From positions 1 to 17,698 of the forward strand of contig CAYXVU010000121.1 of NCBI GenBank assembly GCA_964468725.1: a stretch of 17,698 nt of DNA. The letters run 5' to 3'. The stretch's first letter is position 1, and every line of letters starts with the position of its first letter. Made by a program: the position numbers and the translations under genes. Below, piece after piece: positions 7,611 through 13,494 of this stretch. The notes beneath the pieces were generated by a model that saw only the letters and a program-made list of their open reading frames with translations, was not told where the DNA came from and did not search any database. The stretch is from CAYXVU01 sp964468725 (GTDB taxonomy: Bacteria; Acidobacteriota; Blastocatellia; UBA7656).

Positions 7611-8251
7611 TGGTACTCCTTATATGAATTTTTAAGGCTTCAGGAGCAACATGCGCAGGGGGCCGCAAGCAGATACACTTCTCTTTGCCGCGCAACTGCC
7701 AACACGCTGTCCGCCTTATCAGAGCGTTTCGGTATGGTGATCGTATTCGGTTCCCACTGATGGTTGGATGAGTACGCGCCCTGGCCGGCATCAGGTACAC
7801 GTTGCCTACTCTGCCCTTAGCGCGGGGGAGAGTCGCCGCTTGGCATACTCAGGGTTAATTCAGGCACTTTCTTTAACTCGTCCAGTCGAAAGGTTGAGGC
7901 AGGTGGCTGCTTTGCCTAGCCACTTGCGTCGCTTGAGTGCTGCTCTATTGCGCTGAAGCAGGGCGCAGCATTGGATACGGAACTTCAGCTCTATTGGCAT
8001 AGAGAATTGCTTTGCGCCTTCGCCTTTGACATCGCCTGTTTCCTGCTGCAGGAGAATCGGCACAGACTATTCGAGTAAAAGTTGTAAGCGAAATCTTCAG
8101 AGAAAGGCAGCACAAAATAGTGCCGCTGGAGGGAATTGTCAAGCTCTCTTTTTCAGCGACCACAATGGGCAAAAACCGGCTTACAGAGCCGCCCGATGGC
8201 AGGCTAAAGAGGTGCGCCGCAGGCGCAATTGCTCGCCCCCTGGTCACGAGT
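7611..8251. other. 641-bp gene-free interval: probable long leader of the giant gene
   Basis: No convincing gene was found on either strand. The minus strand has a strong promoter at its upstream end (8114-8142) pointing at the giant gene, which would give a leader of nearly 500 nt. Three small perfect or near-perfect hairpins lie in it: 8041-8053 (TCCTG/CAGGA), 7989-8004 (CTCTAT-TGGC-ATAGAG) and 7900-7926 (9-bp stem with one wobble). A stop-free minus-strand stretch at 7640-7816 without an ATG reads somewhat like protein and may be a remnant. No known riboswitch was recognised. Confidence 0.55.
8114..8142 (-). promoter_or_regulatory. Sigma70-type promoter directed at the giant secreted-protein gene
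   Basis: On the minus strand TTGACA (8137-8142, 6 of 6) is separated by 17 bp from TATTTT (8114-8119, 4 of 6). Transcription would start near 8107 and the next minus-strand gene begins at 7610, giving a leader close to 500 nt. It lies just downstream of the DNA glycosylase stop codon, so the giant gene need not depend on read-through. Confidence 0.6.
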
Positions 8252-8830
8252 CTACTCTGATTGAAGAGGTGATTTCCTCGTAAAGCGGCTGACGAAACGG
8301 TTGTCGCGTTCGTAGAATCGCCAGTCGAGTTCGGTCGCTTGCGAAATGCCGATGCGCGGACTGCTGAGGATGCCTACTTCTTGACGACGCGCCGTGAGTT
8401 TGAGTTCGCGCCCGATGATTGCGCCGTTCAACCGCAGATCAATATCGAAGGCTTGGCACAACCGACCCGGGCCGCTGGTCAGCCGCTTCATATCGTCGGT
8501 TTTGCGCCGCTCTTGCATCTGCGCGAGGCCGCGCGTCGGTTCGATGGCGCGAATCAAAACCGCTCCCGGCCCGGCGGCGTCGGCAGTGAAGTTCAGGCAG
8601 TAATACATCCCGTAAATCAGATAGACGTAAATCCGCGCAAAGGTCTCGCGCATAATATGCGCCTGATGAAAACGCGTCACCGCATGCGAAGCGGCGTCGG
8701 TCGTGTAGGCTTCGGTTTCGACGATGCGCCCTTCGCAGCCATTAAAGTTCATGGTCACGCCGATCAGTTCGCGGGCTACCGTAAGCGTGTCGCGGGCGAA
8801 GAAATCTTTGCTCAACAGGGTTCGAGGCAT
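8252..8830 (-). CDS. mpg: 3-methyladenine DNA glycosylase (AAG/MPG family)
   Basis: Base-excision repair enzyme that flips out and removes alkylated purines such as 3-methyladenine. The 192-residue product has normal bacterial length. Diagnostic segments are GRIVETEAYTTDAASHA at 34-50, which holds the catalytic Glu (E40) and the DNA-intercalating Tyr (Y42), YVYLIYGMYYCLNF at 68-81, GAVLIRAIEP at 89-98, and LTSGPGRLCQAFDI at 117-130. The frame is open upstream to 8869, but ATG 8830 gives the family-typical MPRTLLSKDFF start. No Shine-Dalgarno precedes it. A promoter lies only nine bases upstream, so a leaderless transcript would explain this. It is divergent from the lipoprotein gene and monocistronic as far as can be seen. 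Confidence 0.95.
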   Translation of the reverse strand: MPRTLLSKDFFARDTLTVARELIGVTMNFNGCEGRIVETEAYTTDAASHAVTRFHQAHIMRETFARIYVYLIYGMYYCLNFTADAAGPGAVLIRAIEPTRGLAQMQERRKTDDMKRLTSGPGRLCQAFDIDLRLNGAIIGRELKLTARRQEVGILSSPRIGISQATELDWRFYERDNRFVSRFTRKSPLQSE

Positions 8831-8839
8831 AGTAGAAAC

Positions 8840-8869
8840 AGAATATTTTCTCCGCCCTACAATGGTCAA
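8840..8869 (-). promoter_or_regulatory. Promoter of the DNA glycosylase gene; predicts a leaderless mRNA
   Basis: On the minus strand TTGACC (8864-8869, 5 of 6) is followed after 18 bp by TATTCT (8840-8845, 4 of 6). Only nine bases separate the -10 box from ATG 8830, so transcription would begin within about three bases of the start codon. No ribosome-binding site is present, consistent with leaderless initiation. Confidence 0.55.
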
Positions 8870-8897
8870 GTTCGACGGACAGGGCGCGCGTCGTCAG

Positions 8898-8927
8898 TTG
8901 TCGGCGCGCGCACAGACGTTTTAAGAT
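8898..8927 (+). promoter_or_regulatory. Weak candidate promoter for the lipoprotein gene
   Basis: TTGTCG (8898-8903, 4 of 6) and TAAGAT (8922-8927, 4 of 6) are separated by 18 bp, 33 bases before ATG 8961. The position is right, but both boxes are poor and the GC-rich spacer is atypical. Confidence 0.3.
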
Positions 8928-8960
8928 GCTTCTCTCGGAATTTCGAACCTGTGAGGAACT

Positions 8961-9761
8961 ATGGCAAACCATCCGGCAAACCCGCAACGACCGTCTTTCT
9001 CTAACCTCCGTTGGCTGACGCTCGCTCTGTTGCTCGGCGGCGTGACCGTTTTGAGCGCCTGTAACTCTTCGTCAGGCGCGAAACCGACGCCGACTCCGTC
9101 AGCGCCGACACCTGCTCCGACAACCGCGCCGCAAACGCCGACGACTCCGGCGGGCAGCCCGGCAATGGAAAACATGGAAATCGCCAAAGCGGTGATGGTC
9201 ACCGTCGAACTCGACTTGGGCAAAAAGAATCCGACCATCCCGGAAGGGCTGGCACAGATCGAGCGGCGTTATCAACCCGATGACGGGGTTGGGCGCACCT
9301 TTGCAGTGTTGGATGCCTACGGCGAGCCGACGCCCGATGGCAAGCTCCACATGTCTATGCACGTGAGCAGCGAAAAACCGGGCTACGCGGCATTGGTCAA
9401 TAAAAAGACCGGAGAGGTTTTGTGGCAGAGCACGATTCGCGGCTCCCAACCGGCGGGCGAGAAAAAGCTCGGCATCTATGTTGACAACGGTGCGGGCGGC
9501 AGCTTCGTTGTGGATGGCTCGAACAATCCGGCATCGGTGCTGGAAGCGCGTGTGCAAGGTCAACCGAATAAACTGGTGCGCGACCTATGGCCGGACGGAT
9601 CCGAACGCGAAGTGACCTTCATCTATAGCGCCTGCGGTTGCCCGGTGAAGGTGATGGTCAAACGGGTCGGCAACAAGACCACGCGCACCAAAGATCTGCC
9701 GGTGATGTTCCCCGACGACCCCGCAGCCGTCGCCCTCATCGCCCGCTTGATGGGCTGGTAG
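8961..9761 (+). CDS. Lipoprotein of unknown function
   Basis: The 266-residue protein has an N-terminal signal with hydrophobic residues 19-31 and lipobox LSAC, so C34 should be lipidated and the protein membrane-anchored. Residues 41-65 are a low-complexity Pro/Thr/Ala linker. The folded part (about 70-266) was not matched to a named family. It contains a conserved-looking segment at 140-160 (KTGEVLWQSTIRG) reminiscent of a beta-strand repeat, and a CGC pair (C225, C227) near the end that could bind a metal or form a disulfide. GAGGA lies just upstream of ATG 8961 and fixes the start. It is 29 bp before the metallophosphoesterase and probably co-transcribed with it. Confidence 0.85.
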   Translation: MANHPANPQRPSFSNLRWLTLALLLGGVTVLSACNSSSGAKPTPTPSAPTPAPTTAPQTPTTPAGSPAMENMEIAKAVMVTVELDLGKKNPTIPEGLAQIERRYQPDDGVGRTFAVLDAYGEPTPDGKLHMSMHVSSEKPGYAALVNKKTGEVLWQSTIRGSQPAGEKKLGIYVDNGAGGSFVVDGSNNPASVLEARVQGQPNKLVRDLWPDGSEREVTFIYSACGCPVKVMVKRVGNKTTRTKDLPVMFPDDPAAVALIARLMGW

Positions 9762-9790
9762 GCTGCTGTCCGACACCTGTATAAACCCGT

Positions 9791-10744
9791 ATGGCCGATG
9801 CACAGAAGATTCGCGTCCTGCTCTTTCTTAGCTTCATTGCGTTGGTCTACTTGCTATCGTTGTCGGCGCTCGTGCGGCTGGCATTAGAAAAGCTCGGCAA
9901 AATTCAGCCGACAATGAGTCGCGCCCACCTGCGATTGCGGCGCGCAGCGCACACTCTCGCCGTGATGGGTCTCGGCTGTTTCGCCTATGCATACTTCGTC
10001 GAACCCTACTGGCTGGCGGTCACGCAGGTGACCATTCAGAGCGCGAAGTTGCCCGCAGGAACACGCCCCATTCGCATCGTTCATATCTCTGATCTGCACA
10101 GCGACCCCGCGCCGCGATTGGAAGATCGGTTGCCCGACCGCATCGCTCAAGAGCAGCCCGATGTTATCGTCTTCACAGGCGATGCCATCAACTCGCCCAC
10201 AGGCCTGCCGGTCTTTCGTGATTGCGTCACCCGCTTGGCCGCCATCGCGCCGACCTTTGCGGTACGCGGTAATTGGGACACAGGCTTTTGGGGCAAGCTG
10301 GATTTGTTCGGCGGCACGGGCGTAAAAGAACTCAACGGCCAGCCAACGAAGCTCGAAGTTGAGGGTGTGCCGTTATGGATTGGCGGCGTGCCGGTGGCGA
10401 AGACATCATTGATTGCGACCCTCTTCGACAATGTGCCGCCGAATGAGTTTCGCCTGTTTCTCTATCACTACCCGGACGAGATAGAAGAGGCCGCGCATCA
10501 AGGCGTTGATCTGTACTGCGCTGGCCACACGCATGGCGGCCAGATTGCTTTGCCCTTTTACGGCGCCCTGATGACGTTGTCACGTTTCGACAAAGAGTAT
10601 GAAGCCGGGCTCTATCGAGTCGGCGATACGCAGTTGTATGTCAATCGCGGCATCGGCATGGAAGGCGGCATTGCGCCGCGCATGCGCTTTTGGGCGAGGC
10701 CAGAGCTTACCGTCATCGAGGTTGTGCCGGTGTCAGCAAATTGA
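9791..10744 (+). CDS. Membrane-anchored metallophosphoesterase (YkuE/YaeI-like)
   Basis: Calcineurin-type phosphoesterase of 317 residues with two hydrophobic segments (about 8-31 and 54-71) before the catalytic domain. Metal-binding blocks appear in order: ISDLHSD (D101, H103), FTGDA (D131), RGNWD (N161), YHYPDE (H226) and AGHTHGGQ (H246, H248). This layout suits the YkuE/YaeI branch, whose members act on membrane-associated phosphodiesters or lipid A precursors; the substrate here is unknown. The third motif is GNWD rather than the usual GNHD/E, so the histidine often used as general acid is replaced by Trp. No clear Shine-Dalgarno precedes ATG 9791, and weak coupling to the lipoprotein gene 29 bp upstream is likely. 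Confidence 0.9.
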   Translation: MADAQKIRVLLFLSFIALVYLLSLSALVRLALEKLGKIQPTMSRAHLRLRRAAHTLAVMGLGCFAYAYFVEPYWLAVTQVTIQSAKLPAGTRPIRIVHISDLHSDPAPRLEDRLPDRIAQEQPDVIVFTGDAINSPTGLPVFRDCVTRLAAIAPTFAVRGNWDTGFWGKLDLFGGTGVKELNGQPTKLEVEGVPLWIGGVPVAKTSLIATLFDNVPPNEFRLFLYHYPDEIEEAAHQGVDLYCAGHTHGGQIALPFYGALMTLSRFDKEYEAGLYRVGDTQLYVNRGIGMEGGIAPRMRFWARPELTVIEVVPVSAN

Positions 10745-10770
10745 GTTCGCCGGTTGATGATGCGGGTCGG

Positions 10771-10801
10771 TTGACGCACCGGCGCGCAAGCGGTGCATAA
10801 T
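10771..10801 (+). promoter_or_regulatory. Candidate selD promoter with an internal dyad
   Basis: TTGACG (10771-10776, 5 of 6) and CATAAT (10796-10801, 5 of 6) are separated by a long 19-bp spacer. Inside it is a perfect inverted repeat GCACCG-N9-CGGTGC (10776-10781 and 10791-10796). It could be an operator, or a hairpin at the end of the preceding transcript, although no T-run follows. The predicted transcription start is about 38 bases before the selD start codon. Confidence 0.45.
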
Positions 10802-10845
10802 CAAGCGTCATTGAAAAAACGCTACGGGCGTTGGAAAGGAGAGAT

Positions 10846-11877
10846 ATGCGACTAACCGAAATGGTGTCGTGCGCGGGTTGAGCGGCTAAGCTCACGCCCA
10901 GCGTGCTGGCTCAGGTTCTGAGCCAATTGCCCAGACAACCGGACGATCCCAATTTAGTTGTCGGCTTCGATACGGCTGACGACGCGGGGGTTTATCGTCT
11001 CCGCGACGACCTCGCGTTGGTGCAAACGCTCGACTTTTTCACTCCCATCGTTGACGACCCCTTCGATTACGGGCGCATCGCTGCGCTCAATTCGATCAAT
11101 GATGTGTGGGCGATGGGCGGCACGCCGATTACGGCGATGGCCATCACCTGCTTTCCGAAAAAGGGGGTTGATTTCGCCATTCTCGCAGAGATCATGCGCG
11201 GCGGGCTTCAGGTGTTGACGGAAAATCGCGTCACCCTTGTCGGCGGCCACAGCGTAGACAACGCGCAAATCATGTTCGGCTATTCGGTGACCGGCGTCAT
11301 TGATCCGAACCGAGTGGCAACCAACTCCGGCGCGCGCGTGGGTGACACGGTCATCTTGACTAAACCGCTCGGCACGGGCGTCATCTCGACCGGCATCAAG
11401 TTTGGCAAAACGGACGCGCATATCGCCGCTGCATCGCTTGCGACGATGCTCACGCCGGGGCGCGAAGCGGCTGCCGCTATGCAGCGGTTCGCGGTGCGAG
11501 CGGCAACCGATGTGACCGGTTTTTCTCTGCTCGGACACGCCTGGGAGATGGCGCGTGCCAGTCGCGTAACTCTCGAATTGGAGGCGGCGCACGTGCCCGT
11601 ACTGGAAGGCGCGTTGCAACTCGCCGGTCGCGGAATGTTGACCAGCGGCGACAAGACGAATCGTGAGTACGTCGGCGACGACATCGCCATCAGCGATGCG
11701 GTGAGCAAAGAATTGACCCATGTCCTCTATGACCCGCAGACGGCGGGCGGACTGCTGATCGCCATTGAGGCTGAGCGCGCCGAGGTGTTGCTTGCTGAGT
11801 TGCGCCCCCATTACCCGCAGGCGGCGATCATTGGCCGCGTCAGGGAATACGACACGCACTCGATTCGTGTCGTCTAA
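10846..11877 (+). CDS. selD: Selenide, water dikinase (selenophosphate synthetase), selenocysteine-containing
   Basis: Makes selenophosphate, the selenium donor for selenocysteine and selenouridine tRNA, from selenide and ATP. The gene begins at ATG 10846 with AAGGAG four bases upstream and reads through an in-frame TGA at 10879-10881. The start MRLTEMVSCAGUAAKL places Sec12 on the catalytic Cys17 of E. coli SelD and K15 on its essential Lys20. Other signatures are GFDTADDAGVY (metal-binding Asp45/46), QTLDFFTPIVDD (59-70), INDVWAMGG (83-91), VGGHSV (132-137) and ATDVTGFSLLGH (220-231). With Sec included it is 343 residues, the family norm. Starting at GTG 10903 would delete the active site, which shows the TGA is decoded. 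A SECIS-like hairpin follows. The NfeD-like gene begins 28 bp after the stop. Confidence 0.95.
10879..10881 (+). other. selD: In-frame TGA read as selenocysteine (codon 12 of selD)
   Basis: The TGA sits in frame between a well-placed Shine-Dalgarno/ATG and the rest of SelD. Its position aligns with the active-site Cys, or Sec in Sec-type homologues, three residues before the conserved Lys. Homologous protein sequence on both sides of the codon rules out a normal stop. Confidence 0.93.
10907..10925 (+). promoter_or_regulatory. selD: Bacterial SECIS element in selD
   Basis: TGGCTCAG (10907-10914) pairs perfectly with CTGAGCCA (10918-10925), giving an 8-bp stem capped by GUU. The loop begins 33 nt after the UGA, within the 16-37 nt window described for bacterial SECIS hairpins, and carries the expected G at its first position. 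A competing smaller hairpin, CACGC-CCA-GCGTG (10893-10905), lies between the UGA and this stem. In bacteria such an element binds SelB within the coding region. Confidence 0.8.
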
Positions 11878-11905
11878 CGCGCTACGCTCAATCAGAGAGT
11901 CAAGG

Positions 11906-12199
11906 ATGCAATCCGATTGGCAGATCATGATTGCGGTTGTGATGGGGGCTCTCGCCCTCAGCACATTGGTTGTCCGATTGCGGATTGCGCTGCTGGCACG
12001 GCGCGCCAAATGGCGCATCAGCAGCGGCATCATCGGTTTCACAGGAAGGGCGATGACGGCGCTGACCCCCGAAGGCGCGGTCTTCGTGTGCGGATTGTTG
12101 TGGCATGCCTCTTCACCAACTGAGCTTCCGGCAGGCAAAATGATTCGCGTTATTGGCATCCGAGGCGTTACACTTGAGGTCGCCCCGCAGGACGAATAG
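11906..12199 (+). CDS. Short NfeD-like membrane protein
   Basis: The 97-residue protein has one membrane helix (about 8-30), a basic stretch, and a C-terminal OB-fold-like domain (about 41-94) with the pattern GFTGRAMTALTPEGAVFVCG, W66, then AGKMIRVIGIRGVTLEV. This is the soluble domain of the short NfeD family, which usually partners SPFH/stomatin proteins in membrane organisation. No SPFH gene or long-form NfeD protease lies beside it. The frame is open upstream into selD, but ATG 11906 is chosen because it starts 28 bp after the selD stop and includes the whole helix. The ribosome-binding site is weak (GAGAG/AAGG). It is probably translated from the selD transcript. Confidence 0.75.
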   Translation: MQSDWQIMIAVVMGALALSTLVVRLRIALLARRAKWRISSGIIGFTGRAMTALTPEGAVFVCGLLWHASSPTELPAGKMIRVIGIRGVTLEVAPQDE

Positions 12200-12246
12200 A
12201 TTTCCTCACTCCAACAAGGCTATTGAAACGAATGGAGCGAACCGCT

Positions 12247-12702
12247 ATGCAGAATCGCATGGGGCAAGATCACCGGCGCGCTGCCGTCACCAATAAACAA
12301 GTCATCGCCATTTTCATAGTCGGCCTGCTCTTGTTGCTGGTCGCTTTTTGGGCTGGATTGAGCGTCGTCAAACAAGACACCGGCAGCGGGCAGCCACGTA
12401 TCGCCACGCAGATGCAAAGAGAGGCGAGCGCCGCGCGCTCAACCGAACCGGCATCCGAGAGCGGCGCACAGTACATCGTCTTTGTTCGCGCCTTTGGCAC
12501 TTTGACGATGGCCAAGCAGATGGAGAACGACCTCAAACAGCGCAAGTACCTTTCCGCACACGTCAAAAGCCCTGACAATCAAGACCCGCTCTATCGCGTC
12601 AACATCGGCCCTTTCGCCAAATCCGAAGCCGATAAAGTCGCGCATGAACTCTCCGTCGAAGGCATTCGCGGCGTGTTGGTTCTGCCCTGGGATGCGAATT
12701 GA
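12247..12702 (+). CDS. SPOR-domain membrane protein
   Basis: The 151-residue protein has a short cytoplasmic N-terminus, one membrane helix (about 19-39), a Gln/Ala/Ser-rich linker, and a C-terminal SPOR domain (about 74-147). Visible SPOR features are QYIVFVRAFGTLTMAKQMEN, then the LKQRKY turn and the second half LYRVNIGPFAKSEADKVAHE. SPOR domains bind denuded septal peptidoglycan, so a cell-division or envelope role is likely, as with FtsN- or DedD-like proteins. ATG 12247 is preferred because GGAG lies nine bases upstream; in-frame ATG 12232 and TTG 12223 are alternatives that would add five or eight residues. It lies downstream of the NfeD-like gene on the same strand. Confidence 0.88.
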   Translation: MQNRMGQDHRRAAVTNKQVIAIFIVGLLLLLVAFWAGLSVVKQDTGSGQPRIATQMQREASAARSTEPASESGAQYIVFVRAFGTLTMAKQMENDLKQRKYLSAHVKSPDNQDPLYRVNIGPFAKSEADKVAHELSVEGIRGVLVLPWDAN

Positions 12703-12812
12703 GACCGGCCACCATCCGCCTAAACCCACTGGTCATAGTTTCACACCTCTGCCGGTAGATGCCTCTTGCGGTGCTTTGTCGCCCATTTGCGCAGTAGGGA
12801 AAGAAGAAGGAA

Positions 12813-12895
12813 TGCGGATGAGAGGACTTGAACCTCCATGAGATTGCTCTCACAGCGTCCTGAGCGCTGCGCGTCTGCCATTCCGCCACATCCGC
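12813..12895 (-). tRNA. leu tRNA (CAG): tRNA-Leu(CAG)
   Basis: The 83-nt class II tRNA folds fully. The acceptor GCGGATG pairs with CATCCGC, followed by discriminator A. The anticodon stem CAGCG/CGCTG encloses loop CTCAGGA with anticodon CAG (12860-12862), reading CUG. A long variable arm is present, and the T arm is GGAGG-TTCAAGT-CCTCT. The CCA end is not encoded. It is antisense to its plus-strand neighbours and has its own promoter. Confidence 0.96.
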
Positions 12896-12914
12896 ATTTG
12901 ATGAAGCGAGTCCT

Positions 12915-12944
12915 ATACTACTGAGCGACAACGAAAAGTGTCAA
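12915..12944 (-). promoter_or_regulatory. Sigma70-type promoter of tRNA-Leu
   Basis: On the minus strand TTGACA (12939-12944, 6 of 6) is followed after 18 bp by TAGTAT (12915-12920, 4 of 6). The -10 box ends 19 bases before the mature tRNA 5' end, implying a 5' leader of roughly 12 nt. Confidence 0.8.
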
Positions 12945-13166
12945 GATAAGCCTTCAGCAATCTTCTTCTCTGCCTCATTCCGTCAGATTGATAATTTCAT
13001 TGAATGAATTCGATTGAATTGCAAGAGGGATCATTTCATGTGGTTTGACTGCCAACTACCTAACTGTTGAACCGTTGCTGCTTGGCGCGATAGTCGCGGG
13101 CGAATGCGCTGCGGCACGGGGGTTGCTCTTCTTATGAGCAAGCGAAGAACAACAGATGCACGTTTC

Positions 13167-13206
13167 GCCACACCGGTTCCTGTTAGCCTGCAACAACCGG
13201 TGTGGC
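13167..13206. repeat. 12-bp perfect inverted repeat in the intergenic region
   Basis: GCCACACCGGTT (13167-13178) and AACCGGTGTGGC (13195-13206) are perfect inverted repeats around a 16-nt spacer. No T-run follows on either strand, so it is not a typical terminator. An operator, a structured RNA or a mobile-element footprint are all possible. Confidence 0.6.
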
Positions 13207-13316
13207 CACCCCCTTTCTTACTCAACCACCTTCTGCACATCAGTTTTTCATCCGTATGCTTCGTTACGCGTTCGGCGCTTCTCTTTGACATAGACTGAAG
13301 GGCAAAAACGACTTTC

Positions 13317-13345
13317 TTGACACGCTCTGATAGCAAAGATACACT
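13317..13345 (+). promoter_or_regulatory. Sigma70-type promoter of the GltD-like gene
   Basis: TTGACA (13317-13322, 6 of 6) is followed after 17 bp by TACACT (13340-13345, 4 of 6). The start would be near 13352, leaving a leader of about 140 nt before ATG 13495. Two pairings are visible in that leader: GTTGTTGC with GCAATAAC (13388-13395/13415-13422, one wobble) and AACCTG with CAGGTT (13420-13425/13457-13462). Confidence 0.7.
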
Positions 13346-13494
13346 CAAGCCACCTCGCAATCATAAGTTGATTTAGCTGATTGGCGCGTTGTTGCGTAGC
13401 ATGCAAGCGCGTGGGCAATAACCTGAAACCAGCGTCGGACGAGCACCCTCACTACCCAGGTTGCGCTTACGGAACTCTTGCGGGAGGCCTCTGC

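Larger units (their letters stand above)
12896..13494. other. About 600-bp gene-free interval between tRNA-Leu and the GltD-like gene
   Basis: It holds the tRNA promoter (12915-12944), an AT-rich patch (about 12985-13020), a 12-bp inverted repeat (13167-13206), a plus-strand promoter (13317-13345) and the leader of the GltD-like gene. No credible coding region was seen; short open stretches lack a Shine-Dalgarno and recognisable sequence. Confidence 0.6.

Noticed and set aside
7768..7956. Plus-strand 62-codon frame upstream of the giant gene
   Set aside because: Low-complexity Arg/Leu/Ser-rich product with no ribosome-binding site and no recognisable motif.
8212..8232. GC-rich TGCGCC/GGCGCA hairpin as terminator of the DNA glycosylase gene
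   Set aside because: The stem is only 6 bp, the loop is 3 nt, and a broken pyrimidine run replaces a T-tract. It is too weak to call.
10903..11877. GTG 10903 as the selD start
   Set aside because: It removes the active-site Cys/Sec and Lys and has no Shine-Dalgarno, whereas ATG 10846 has AAGGAG and restores the family N-terminus through the TGA.
10954..12159. Minus-strand 401-codon open frame opposite selD
   Set aside because: Covers selD and the NfeD-like gene on the opposite strand. Its His/Arg-rich composition and lack of motifs mark it as antisense shadow.
13167..13206. Inverted repeat as a rho-independent terminator
   Set aside because: No T-run follows on either strand and no gene ends near it.
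13381..13494. Upstream extension of the GltD-like protein to 13381
   Set aside because: No ribosome-binding site; the extra 38 residues are Cys-rich and unlike the family. GGGAGG precedes ATG 13495.
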